Shown piece by piece: positions 45,084-56,505 of a DNA stretch of 64,000 nucleotides. The notes under the pieces were generated by a model. The model was not told where the DNA came from and did no database searches. It worked only from the letters and a program-made list of their open reading frames with translations. The DNA comes from Saccharopolyspora gloriosae (GTDB lineage Bacteria; Actinomycetota; Actinomycetes; Mycobacteriales; Pseudonocardiaceae): contig NZ_CP059557.1 in NCBI RefSeq assembly GCF_022828475.1, positions 6,619,470 through 6,683,469 of the forward strand, written 5' to 3'. Within the stretch, counting starts at the first letter, position 1. Every line of letters starts with the position of its first letter. The position numbers and the translations under genes are program-made.

Positions 45084-46220
45084 CTCCGGGAGACGGGCCG
45101 GGGCGGCGGGCGCTCCCTGGTCGGCGAGGAGGCCGCGGCGGGCCAGGACCGGGCGGACGCCCTCACCGAACCAGTACGCCTCCTCCAGGTGCGGGTAGCC
45201 GGAGAACACGAACTCCTCGACGCCCACGTCGTGGTATTCGGACATGAGGTCGGCGACCTCCTCGTGGCTGCCGACGAACGCGGTGCCCGCGCCGCCGCGC
45301 AGCAGGCCGACGCCGGACCACAGGCCAGGGTGCACTTCGAGCTTGCGGGCGTCACCGTGCAGGACTCCGCCGTGCAGTTCCGCCATCCGGCGCTGCGCGG
45401 TGGACTCGGTGACGGCGAACTTCGCCTGCGAGGCCGCCACTTCCGCCGGATCCATCTGGTCCAGGAAGCGCTGCGCCGTCGCCCACGCCTCGGCGGAGGT
45501 GTCGCGGGTGATGGTGTGCGCCCGCAACCCGAATCGCAGCGTGCGGCCTTCGGCCGCGGCGAGTTCCCGCAGCCGCGCGATCCGTTCCCCGACCTGCGCG
45601 GGCGGTTCGCCCCAGGTGAGGTGCACGTCGGCCCGTCGCGCCGCGACGGGCAACGCGGCGGGCGAGGAACCGCCGAAGTACAGCGGCGGCTGCGGATTCG
45701 GCACGTCGTAGGCGGTCGCGCCGCGCAGCGCGTAGTGCTCGCCGTCGAAATCGGCGGGTTCGCCGGACCAGATGGCGCGCATCGCGGCGAGGAACTCGTC
45801 GGTGCGCTCGTAGCGCTTGTCGTGGTCGAGCCAGTCGCCGTAGCGGCGCTGCTCGATGGACTCACCGCCGGTGACGATGTTGAGCAGCAGCCTCCCGCCG
45901 GAAACCTGCTGATAGGTGGTGGCCATCTGGGCGGCCAGCGTCGGCGTCAGCGAACCGGGGCGGAACGCGACGAGGAACTTGATCCGCTTGGTGCGGCCCA
46001 GCAGCGCGGCGGTGGTCACCCACGCGTCCTGGCACCAGCTGCCGGTCGGCGTGAGCATGCCGGTGAAGCCGAGGTGCTCGACGGCCTGCGCCACCTGCGC
46101 CAGGTAGTCGATGTCGGGTTCGCGCGGAGTCTGCGCACCCACCGCCGTCACATGCGGACGGTCCACGATGGATCGACCGTCGCCGTGGGTCGGCAGGAAC
46201 CAGTGCACCGTGATGCTCAT
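45066..46220 (-). CDS. ssuD: FMNH2-dependent alkanesulfonate monooxygenase
   Basis: 384 residues, a bacterial-luciferase-like TIM barrel. SsuD marks include VHWFLPTHGDGR, FTGMLTPTGSWCQDAW, FLVAFRPGSLTPTLAAQMA, LLLNIVTGGE and LPLYFGG-type PPLYFGGSSP. It releases sulfite from alkanesulfonates with FMNH2 and oxygen, giving sulfur when sulfate is scarce. It follows the ssuA-like gene on the same strand; no ssuB or ssuC (ATPase or permease) is adjacent. Confidence 0.92.
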   Translation of the reverse strand: MSITVHWFLPTHGDGRSIVDRPHVTAVGAQTPREPDIDYLAQVAQAVEHLGFTGMLTPTGSWCQDAWVTTAALLGRTKRIKFLVAFRPGSLTPTLAAQMATTYQQVSGGRLLLNIVTGGESIEQRRYGDWLDHDKRYERTDEFLAAMRAIWSGEPADFDGEHYALRGATAYDVPNPQPPLYFGGSSPAALPVAARRADVHLTWGEPPAQVGERIARLRELAAAEGRTLRFGLRAHTITRDTSAEAWATAQRFLDQMDPAEVAASQAKFAVTESTAQRRMAELHGGVLHGDARKLEVHPGLWSGVGLLRGGAGTAFVGSHEEVADLMSEYHDVGVEEFVFSGYPHLEEAYWFGEGVRPVLARRGLLADQGAPAAPARLPEPSPAS

Positions 46221-46239
46221 GCGGAGTCCTCCTGGACGC

Positions 46240-47249
46240 TCATCGGACCTCGGCGAGCCGCTGCTCGAATCGGGTGTCGACGTACTCGGCGAACTCGAAC
46301 TGCCGCGGGATCTCCTTGGCCTGCACGAACGCGTCCGCCAGCTCCTGCGAGGAGCGGATCACCGAATCGTCCAGCGGGATCGGCAGGTTCGGCCCGGCGT
46401 CGGTGGCGCGGCGGGTCACCTCGATGGGCAGGCCGGTGTCCTCGGCCCACGCCTGCGCCCGCTCCGGCCGGTGCGTGTCGGAGAAGATCTGCGCCTTCGC
46501 CACCCGCACCACGTAGTCGGCGAGCGCGGTGTTCTTCGCCGCGTCGGCCAGCGCCGCATCGCCGGCGACTTGGAAGTCGAGCCCGTTGGAGACCCCGGTC
46601 CCGTCCGTGAGCACCTCCGCACCGGTCTCCAGCTGCACCTGGGCGAAGTACGGGTCCCAGATCGCCCAGGCGTCCACTTCGCCGCCGTTGAACGCGCCCA
46701 GCGCGTCGGCGGGCTGGAGGATCACCAGTTCCACGTCGTCCGGGGTGAGCCCGACCTTGCGGAGGCTCAGCAGGATCTGCCCGTGCGCGGAGCTGCCGCG
46801 CGCGACGGCGACCTTCTTGCCCGCAGGTCCTCCACGCGACGCAGCGGGGAACCCTTCGGCACGATCAGCGCGTCGCTGGTCACGTTGCCCTTCGACGAGG
46901 CGACGACCTTCACGTTGCGCTTCGCGGCGGCCGCGAACAGCGGAGGCGTGTTGCCGACGCCGCCGATGTCGATGGCGCCTGCCGAGGCCGCTTCCAGCAG
47001 CGGTGGGCCGGACGTGAACGTGGACCACTCGATCGCGTAAGGCGCTTCGTCCAGCCCGGCGGACCGCAGCAGCGACTGCGAGTTGCCCTTCTGGTCGCCG
47101 ACGCGCAGCCGAACCCGGCGCAGTTCGGCGTCACCGACCGGCGGCGGAACAGGCGCGGACGCCGCATCCGGGCTCTGGCCGCAGGCGCTGAGCAGGCCGA
47201 CGGAGGTGGTGGACAGGGCGAGGGCAGCGAGGAATTCCCGACGATGCAA
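46240..47249 (-). pseudogene. ssuA: sulfonate ABC transporter substrate-binding lipoprotein, frameshifted
   Basis: From TTG 47249 the frame gives a lipoprotein signal (HRREFLAALALSTTSVGLLSACG) and the first half of an SsuA/NMT1-type protein (LRVGDQKGNSQSLL, AIDIGGVGNTPPLFA). Near 46819-46825 the frame breaks: after VEDLR the continuation GKKVAVARGSSAHGQ is found one base out, running to 46240 (DDVELVILQPADALGAF, AWAIWDPYFAQVQ). One base appears to be missing from CTGCGGGCAAG. A true pseudogene or a sequencing error; corrected, it would be about 336 residues. Confidence 0.85.
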
Positions 47250-47330
47250 GGTTTTGTCGCTTTCGCTGAGCAGGCGGCGCGGACCGGCCCGTTCAGCGCG
47301 GGGCGGCCCGAGAGGAAGCGTCGAGGTGCG

Positions 47331-47411
47331 TCAGCGAATACGACAGATCGCGCTGGCCTGCCGCCGAAGATCGACGTGCAGACGCCCGGTGAGCACGGTG
47401 CGCGCGGTCAT
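47331..47411 (-). CDS. leader-peptide ORF of the sulfonate genes
   Basis: 26 codons from ATG 47411 to TGA at 47331, ending 81 bases before the ssuA start. The product has the core LHVDLRRQASAICRIR. I recognise the H-V-D-L-x-R-x-x-S-A-x-C pattern of the short 'putative leader peptides' found before sulfur-assimilation genes in many actinomycetes, where Cys codons near the end are thought to sense cysteine supply through attenuation. Position and pattern fit regulation of ssuA-ssuD. Confidence 0.75.
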   Translation of the reverse strand: MTARTVLTGRLHVDLRRQASAICRIR

Positions 47412-47504
47412 GACCCGGAGATTCGCACCCGCCGGAACCCCCAGTCAACGCCCACCGAAACCATCCCACCAGGTGACATGCGCCCTCCGGGAAACAGTGC
47501 GCAA

Positions 47505-47680
47505 TGATCTTTTGATCGTTGTCCTGTCAGCGGCGAAGCCGATGAGCAGTGACCAGCCAGAGCAAAACGACCACCGGCGGGTTCTCAGCGGCTTCCTCGC
47601 GAGGACAGCCATTTCGCCGTGTATCGGACATACATCAGAAATGGATCCCGCAGCGAGGAAGCCGCTGAGGTTCCGCTGAG
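47505..47680 (-). repeat. dispersed hairpin element, copy C (short-tail type)
   Basis: Core 47570-47680, read on the minus strand. The outer arms are CTCAGCGGCTTCCTCGC and its exact complement, internal loops TGCGGGATC and GCTGTCCTC, inner stem CCATTTC/GAAATGG, apical TGTAT-GTCCG-ATACA. Every stem differs in sequence from copies B, D and E yet still pairs. The flank down to about 47505 resembles copy A. It lies between the ssu leader region and the HNH nuclease gene. Confidence 0.8.
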
Positions 47681-47713
47681 TGACCAGCTACGCAGACCGC
47701 TTTAAAAAGCTCA

Positions 47714-48352
47714 TCAGCAAGTGCCGAGGGCGTCCTTGAGAGCCGTCTTCTCCGCTTCGGTGACGGTCAGTTCGTACTTGTGCTTCGAGCCGACCCACAT
47801 CGACGCGTAGGTGCAGTGGTAACCGGCTTCCGGCGGCATCCACTGGTCCGGGGTCTGATCGCTCTTCTCCTGGTTCACGTTGTCCGTGACGGCGATGAGC
47901 TGCGGGCCTTCGAGGTCGTTGGCGAACGCCTCGCGCTGTTCGTTGGTCCACTCCGCAGCACCGGACCGCCAGGCGGCGGCCAGCGGCACCACGTGATCGA
48001 TGTCCACATCGGACGGCTTGGTCCAGGAGCCGCCGTCGTACGGGCTGTTCCAGGTGCCCGAAGTCGGGTAGCAGTCGGAGCCGACCTCGACGTTCTCCCC
48101 GTCGCGCTTGAGCACGGCCTCGCGCGTGTTGCACCCGTCGGAACCTTCGCTCCAGTGCGGGAACTTCTCGCGGTCGTAGCCGTCGGAGGAACCTTCGGGC
48201 GCGACCTGGAGCTCGTCGAGCTGGGTCTGCGCGGTGGCTCCGTCGGGGATGCCGGGCGGCTCGGCACCGGCGGGCAGGGCCAGGCCCAGCGACAGGGCGC
48301 CGGCCAGGGGAAGAGCGGTCAGGGCTGCGCGAAGCGTACGTTTCGGCGTCAT
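47714..48352 (-). CDS. secreted HNH endonuclease (DUF1524/GmrSD C-terminal-like)
   Basis: 212 residues. A signal peptide (MTPKRTLRAALTALPLAG, ending near PAGA) is followed by a mature domain with CNTREAVLKRDG and the HNH core DVDIDHVVPLAAAWRSGA, FANDLEGPQLIAV and NVNQEKSDQTPDQWMPP. His in DHV and Asn in NVNQ are the expected catalytic and metal positions. Probably an extracellular nuclease for nutrient scavenging. GGAGGA eight bases upstream of the ATG. Confidence 0.9.
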   Translation of the reverse strand: MTPKRTLRAALTALPLAGALSLGLALPAGAEPPGIPDGATAQTQLDELQVAPEGSSDGYDREKFPHWSEGSDGCNTREAVLKRDGENVEVGSDCYPTSGTWNSPYDGGSWTKPSDVDIDHVVPLAAAWRSGAAEWTNEQREAFANDLEGPQLIAVTDNVNQEKSDQTPDQWMPPEAGYHCTYASMWVGSKHKYELTVTEAEKTALKDALGTC

Positions 48353-48529
48353 GGGGTCCTCCGCTGTGGCTGATCTCGCCGATGTCGATCCTGACCTTCA
48401 TCGAGCGAAGTGGCCATGACAATGCCCCGAAGTGACTAGGGGATGACCTGTCGTGAAAGCGCCACGCTCCGGCCGCCTTATCTGGTGAATCTGTGTGTGC
48501 GCAGGGCTTTTCCTCGTTTTCCCGCGCGG

Positions 48530-49237
48530 TCAGGGCCGGACGAGCAGCAGGTCCTCGGTGTGGCGGTACCAGGCCCATTTGCCCACCGGTCGCGGATGCG
48601 CGACGCCGTCGCGCAGCACGGTCGCCTCCCGGAACCCGGCCTGCACGGCACGGCCCCTGGCCACCTCACGACGGGTGCGCAGCAAGGTGCGGCGCACGGT
48701 GGTGACGCGCAGCCCGTCGGCGGCCGGGTCGAGGTTCGCCGACAGCGGGTCGGCGGTGGGTTCCGGCAGCGGGGTGGCATCCGGGTCGGGACTGATCTCC
48801 AGGCTCCGCGCCGGGCCGTGCAGCACCCGCTGGTCGTCGCAGTACACCTGCCCGGTGATCGGCTCGACGCGCCCGGAGGCGATCAGCAGCCCGCCCGAGT
48901 CGTCCCGCACGAGCGCCGCGGGCCGGGCGTCGCCTTCGAACGCGAGCCGCTGCGCTTCCGGCCCGACGGGCAGCCCCCACAGCCGCGTCGCGGGCGACTC
49001 CGCCACCGGCACGTAGCCCACGGCCAGGTCGGCGATGCGATTCTTGCGCAGCAGCCGCAGCACGACCGCGGCAAGATCGGCATCGGTACCCTGGACCACG
49101 ACTCGCCCGGGGCCGTCGGGCAACAGCGCATCGACCTCGGCCTTCCCAGGAGCGGGAGCGATGAAGTGCCACGCTGCGTGACCGCACGCGCGCGTGGTGT
49201 CATCGGTGTTTGTGCAGGACAGTGCAGTGGTACTCAC
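48530..49237 (-). CDS. conserved actinobacterial protein divergent from purA
   Basis: 235 residues, cytoplasmic. No recognised domain; a recurring AAWHFIAPAPGKAEVDALLPDG and a C-terminal PVGKWAWYRHTEDLL are visible. A gene of this size stands divergently beside purA in mycobacteria (Rv0358 as I remember it), and the position here is the same. AGGAGC upstream of GTG 49237 supports the start. Function unknown. Confidence 0.75.
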   Translation of the reverse strand: MSTTALSCTNTDDTTRACGHAAWHFIAPAPGKAEVDALLPDGPGRVVVQGTDADLAAVVLRLLRKNRIADLAVGYVPVAESPATRLWGLPVGPEAQRLAFEGDARPAALVRDDSGGLLIASGRVEPITGQVYCDDQRVLHGPARSLEISPDPDATPLPEPTADPLSANLDPAADGLRVTTVRRTLLRTRREVARGRAVQAGFREATVLRDGVAHPRPVGKWAWYRHTEDLLLVRP

Positions 49238-49260
49238 GTTTCGCTCCTGGTTTACCCTGA

Positions 49261-51637
<2,377 letters not shown>

Positions 51638-51753
51638 GAGGACCTCCAGGTATTCGGTGCAGATGTCGTGATCCACACCGAACCCGGAGGTCCTCACTCA
51701 TTCCAAGATCATCCGCCCCGTGTCCCCCGTTCACAACCTCCCGAGACACAACA

Positions 51754-52060
51754 GGTAGCGGAACCTCAGTGAGCCTCTCGCTGCGGGATCTTTTTCCCTA
51801 GTGGCTCCGCCACGAGGGAAAAGCCGTCCTCGCGAGAGGCTCACTGAGAACCCGCCGGTGGTCGGCTTTTCGACGTGGGCTATGCGCTTCGCGCATACAG
51901 GCACGGCCTTCGGCCGCCAGGCAGGCTTGCTTCACCTCCCGACGGCACGCCCTGCGGCCGCGAGGCAGGCTTGCTTCGGTTCGCCCTTCGCGGACTACGC
52001 CGCCCAAGTGCACGGCTTCGCCGCAAGGATGCGGCTTCGCCGTGCCAAAGGACCGACTCG
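51754..52060 (+). repeat. dispersed hairpin element, copy D with hairpin tail
   Basis: Core 51754-51863: outer arms CTCAGTGAGCCTCTCGC and exact complement, internal loops TGCGGGATC and CCGTCCTC, inner stem TTTTTCCCT/AGGGAAAA, apical GTGGC-TCC-GCCAC. The tail includes TATGCGC-TTC-GCGCATA, where copies B and E have TATGTGC/GCACATA (a paired change). The IS481 element abuts its left edge; the tail ends at the 3' end of the FUSC gene. Confidence 0.85.
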
Positions 52061-52062
52061 GG

Positions 52063-53163
52063 TCAGCTGTGGTCGCCTTCGCGGCGGGGGTGCAGCGGGG
52101 GGAGAGTGGCGATCGCCTCGGTTCGGGTGAGGCCGGTTGCTTGGAGCAGGTCCACCGCGATGGAGCGGACCTGCAGAACCACGACCTGCATCGAGAAGTC
52201 ACCCTCCCCGAGCAGCTCCACCGAGGAACGCCGAGCCACCGACCGCGCCGTCTCCCGCGCCTGCAACGGCTCGGTGCCGCTGGCCAACTCATCGCGCAGC
52301 AACACCACCGAACCGGCGAGCTCCTCCAGCAGCCCCGGCAGCGGACGCGGTACCGGTTCGTCGTCGCGCAGCGCGGCCATCGCACGCCGCGCCAGCACTC
52401 GGGTGTTGCGCAACGCCCGGTCGATCGGAGTGGCCGCCGACTCGTAGCGCTCCAGGTCACCGCGGCGCCGCCAGCGGATCGGGGCGAACTTGGCGATCTC
52501 GCCGCCCGCCTCCAACGCCGTGCGGAACTCGTCGACGAGCTTCTGGCTCTTGCGCGTCGAGGCCAGCGTGTCGGAGGCGAGGTCGACGTCCCGGCGGGAC
52601 ACCGCCCACGCGACTCCGCGCAGCCCGTCGGTGAGCGCGCCGAGCACCAACCGGCCGTTGCGGTGCGCCACGGCCAGCGGGTTCGCGGGCAGCAGCGCGG
52701 CGACCACGAACCCGACCAGGCCGCCGACGGCGGCGTCGATCATCCGCGTCCAGCCGCCGGCCGTCGCGGGCGGCAGCAACGTCGCCACCAGCACCGATGA
52801 GGACGCCGCCTGCAACACGATGATCGCGCCGCTGTCGGCGAGCACCGCCGTGCTCATGGCGAGCGCGACGACCAGCGCGATCTGCCACGGACCGGTACCG
52901 ATCAGCGAGATCAGCACATCGCCGACGCCGATCCCGATGCTGACGCCCACGACCAGCTCCAGGGAGCGCCGCATCCGCTGGCCCAGCGACACGCCCAGCG
53001 ACACCACCGCGGCGATCGGCGCGAAGAACGGGGCCGGGTGCCCCACCAGGTGCTTCGCCACGGCCCATGCCAGCCCGGCGGCCACGGCGCACTGCACGAT
53101 CGGAATCCCCGACCGGAACAACCGCCGCAACCGCCGACTCAACTCCTGCCGCACCCGTTGCAC
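52063..53163 (-). CDS. FUSC-family inner membrane protein (aromatic acid exporter type)
   Basis: 366 residues. About six hydrophobic helices in the N-terminal half (VQCAVAAGLAWAVAKHLV, FFAPIAAVVSLGVSLGQRM, LVVGVSIGIGVGDVLISLI, ALVVALAMSTAVLADSGAI, GLVGFVVAALLPANPL) are followed by a cytoplasmic helical half. This matches the FUSC/ArAE-like family, some members of which export aromatic carboxylates. The GTG at 53163 is chosen because the upstream frame has no other start; CAGAAT just upstream suggests leaderless transcription. Confidence 0.8.
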   Translation of the reverse strand: MQRVRQELSRRLRRLFRSGIPIVQCAVAAGLAWAVAKHLVGHPAPFFAPIAAVVSLGVSLGQRMRRSLELVVGVSIGIGVGDVLISLIGTGPWQIALVVALAMSTAVLADSGAIIVLQAASSSVLVATLLPPATAGGWTRMIDAAVGGLVGFVVAALLPANPLAVAHRNGRLVLGALTDGLRGVAWAVSRRDVDLASDTLASTRKSQKLVDEFRTALEAGGEIAKFAPIRWRRRGDLERYESAATPIDRALRNTRVLARRAMAALRDDEPVPRPLPGLLEELAGSVVLLRDELASGTEPLQARETARSVARRSSVELLGEGDFSMQVVVLQVRSIAVDLLQATGLTRTEAIATLPPLHPRREGDHS

Positions 53164-53401
53164 GCGCTCATTCTGCGCCACGACGATCGCAACGAGGTAG
53201 CGCGGCCGCGTCGGTGCTCGGCGGCGTGGACGAAGATCACTCGGTCCGAGCCGGTGAGCCGGATGACGGGGACACCGATGTGGCGACCGAGACCGGAGAA
53301 AGCACGCGGGGAGACCGCCGAGGCCCGGACGCCGGGCAGGGCCGTCGCGCGAACGGGCTGGGCCGGTCGGGAGGACCCGGCGCACCGGGTCCTCCCGAGC
53401 A

Positions 53402-53809
53402 TCACGCCACTCCGGTGGCTTCCACCGATGCGGGGTCGCTGTCGAGCAGGAGCTGGCGGCAGCGGTCGAACTCCTCGGTCTCGCCGATCGCGCCCGCGGC
53501 CTTCGCCAGCACCGCGACGGCACGCAGCACGCCCTGGTTGGGGCGGTGCCGCCACGGCACCGGGCCGAAGCCCTTCCAACCGGACTTGCGCAGCGCGTCC
53601 AGGCCGCGGTGGTAGCCGGTCCGCGCGTAGGCGTAGGCGGCGATGAACTCTTCGCGCTCCAGCGCGGCCTCGCCGAGCTGCGCCCAGGCCGCGCTGAACG
53701 CGGGGAACTCCGCGGCGACCTTCGCCGGGTCGGTGCCGGCATCGAGTGCGGCCTGCGCGGTCGTGTTCTCCGGCAGCAGCGTTTCCGGTGGCTCCAGCAG
53801 GTTCGTCAT
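53402..53809 (-). CDS. DUF3151 protein
   Basis: 135 residues. Conserved family segments are LLEPPETLLP at the start, AWAQLGEAALEREEFIAAYAYARTGYHRGLDALR and GWKGFGPVPW. TPR-like helices are likely. The family is restricted to actinomycetes and regularly found near fba and purA, as here; function unknown. It ends 238 bases from the FUSC gene start, and that gap holds no clear gene. Confidence 0.88.
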   Translation of the reverse strand: MTNLLEPPETLLPENTTAQAALDAGTDPAKVAAEFPAFSAAWAQLGEAALEREEFIAAYAYARTGYHRGLDALRKSGWKGFGPVPWRHRPNQGVLRAVAVLAKAAGAIGETEEFDRCRQLLLDSDPASVEATGVA

Positions 53810-53886
53810 GGCGTCATCCTGTCATCCGACGCGCGAACGCCACCCCGGTACTCGGTCCGGGGTGGCGTTCGAGGTGCGATGCGGTG

Positions 53887-54921
<1,035 letters not shown>

Positions 54922-55127
54922 CGGTCGTCCTCCTCGGGATGGAGTCGTACTTGGCAGCGGGGAGCCGCGCCGAATCCTACGAGGGCGCGCGAGATCCGCG
55001 CGGGCCTGTTGAGGTCAGCGCTACCCGTTCGCGTCATAGGGAAAACCACTGGATCGGTGCGGATCTGCACCGCTGTCGGAATCCTCACACCATTGGACGT
55101 GAGGGGTCGCCCGAACAGGCTAGTGGA

Positions 55128-55409
55128 TCATGAAATCCACGAGCCGGTGATCGCGTTCCACTCACGGACGGTGGTCGAGGCGATCACGCCTTCCGTCAGG
55201 TACGGGTCCTCGTCGATCAGCCGCTGCACCGCCGCCGCGTCCGCCGCCTCGTACACGAGTTGCGCGCCCTTGCCGTCCTCGTAGGGACCGCCGGCGAGCA
55301 GGACTCCCCGCTGCGCGAGCGACTTGGCGTAGACGCGGTGGTCGGGACGTACGGCCAACCGGCGCTCCTCATCGTCGCCGTAGACCATTTCGACCACGAA
55401 CTTCGCCAT
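55128..55409 (-). CDS. YciI-like protein
   Basis: 93 residues, a single YciI ferredoxin-like domain: FVVEMVYGDDEERRLAVRPDHRVYAKSLAQ with the conserved Asp/His, GVLLAGGPY and a DPYLTEGVI block. Proteins of this fold may act as small hydrolases or lactonases; the role is not known. GGAGG six bases before the ATG. Confidence 0.88.
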   Translation of the reverse strand: MAKFVVEMVYGDDEERRLAVRPDHRVYAKSLAQRGVLLAGGPYEDGKGAQLVYEAADAAAVQRLIDEDPYLTEGVIASTTVREWNAITGSWIS

Positions 55410-55480
55410 TTCGGACCTCCCTGATCACGAGCCTGTTCCGGACGCTACCCGGCCGAAGGACAGCCGCCGGGCGGAGCCGG

Positions 55481-55486
55481 TACTTT
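55481..55486 (+). promoter_or_regulatory. leaderless -10 box of the sigma-factor gene
   Basis: TACTTT, six bases before ATG 55493, with no Shine-Dalgarno in between. Confidence 0.55.
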
Positions 55487-55492
55487 CAGATC

Positions 55493-56068
55493 ATGTTCGG
55501 GGATTCCTCATCGGGGGTCGAACGCAGCGTCGAGCAGACTCTGGGTCACCTCCGCGCGATCGACACCGCATCCACCGCCACCGACCAACCGCTCACCCTC
55601 GAAGATCTATACCGACAGCAGCGGATGCGCATGGTCCGGCTGGCGATCCTGCTGGTCGACGAGCCGGCCACCGCCGAAGACGTGGTGCAGGAGGCGTTCA
55701 CCGGGCTTTACCGCAACTGGTCCGGCCTGCGCGATGCGAAAGCCGCCATCGGCTACCTGCGCACCGCCGTGGTCAACGGCAGCCGCTCGGTGCTGCGACG
55801 TCGCAAAACGGCCCGCGAGTACCAGCCGCCGCACCAGGCCGACGCACGCTCAGCTGAGTCGCTGGCGATGCTCACCGCGGAGCACCAGGCGGTGGTGGCG
55901 GCGCTGGGCGAGCTGCCGCCGCGACAGCGCGAGGTGCTGGTGCTGCGCTACTACGGCAACCTCACCGAAGCGGAGATCTCCGAGGCCACCGGCGTCTCGA
56001 AGGGGACCGTGAAGTCCACCGCGAGCCGCGGCCTGGAAGCACTGCAGAAGGTCATGCGCTCGCACTGA
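55493..56068 (+). CDS. SigE-family ECF RNA polymerase sigma factor
   Basis: 191 residues. An N-terminal extension of about 35 residues is followed by region 2 (MVRLAILLVDEPATAEDVVQEAF) and region 4 (LPPRQREVLVLRYYGNLTEAEISEATGVSKGTVKS). This is the same subgroup as the sigma factor at 30409, but no membrane partner gene is adjacent. Targets unknown. Confidence 0.9.
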   Translation: MFGDSSSGVERSVEQTLGHLRAIDTASTATDQPLTLEDLYRQQRMRMVRLAILLVDEPATAEDVVQEAFTGLYRNWSGLRDAKAAIGYLRTAVVNGSRSVLRRRKTAREYQPPHQADARSAESLAMLTAEHQAVVAALGELPPRQREVLVLRYYGNLTEAEISEATGVSKGTVKSTASRGLEALQKVMRSH

Positions 56069-56505
56069 ACCGCTCGTACCTCGGAGGTGCCCTCCGCCTT
56101 CCCCGCGGAGCGAGGTCAACGGCGCCCCCTCCGAGTGAGCATCCCGCGTGGGTCCGCTGATCAGGTGAGTGATCAGCGGACCGCGACGATCGGAGCCGCC
56201 TCCGCCGCCAGCGCCGCGACGCGGCTTCCCGGCGCCACGGCTCGTCTGCGGCCGATCGGGCGACGGGCAAGATCACCCGATCCACACCGGGCTTTCACCC
56301 GGCCGCAGCGCGTCGCCGGTCAGCACCCGGCGGCACCCGACGGCACGGCAGCGAAGACCACACCATGCTGGTGTAGACCATTAGAGGTCGGTGCCGGAAA
56401 ATGACGGCACCGACCACCACAGCAACCGCCGCTCGACGCGGCCTCGCCCTCCCACGGACCGGTCGACACCACGGCGCGGGCGACGAACGAAAGTGGGGAC
56501 AGCCA
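56069..56505. other. intergenic region upstream of nagA
   Basis: About 440 bases with no convincing gene. It contains GATCAGGTGAGTGATC near 56159 and the DasR-like site at 56367-56382; the rest is unassigned. Confidence 0.4.
56367..56382 (+). promoter_or_regulatory. DasR-responsive element (dre-like site) before nagA
   Basis: GCTGGTGTAGACCATT contains TGGTGTAGACCA, eleven of twelve matches to the palindromic TGGTCTAGACCA core of DasR sites. DasR represses amino-sugar genes in actinomycetes until glucosamine 6-phosphate accumulates. It lies 124 bases before the nagA start. Confidence 0.75.
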
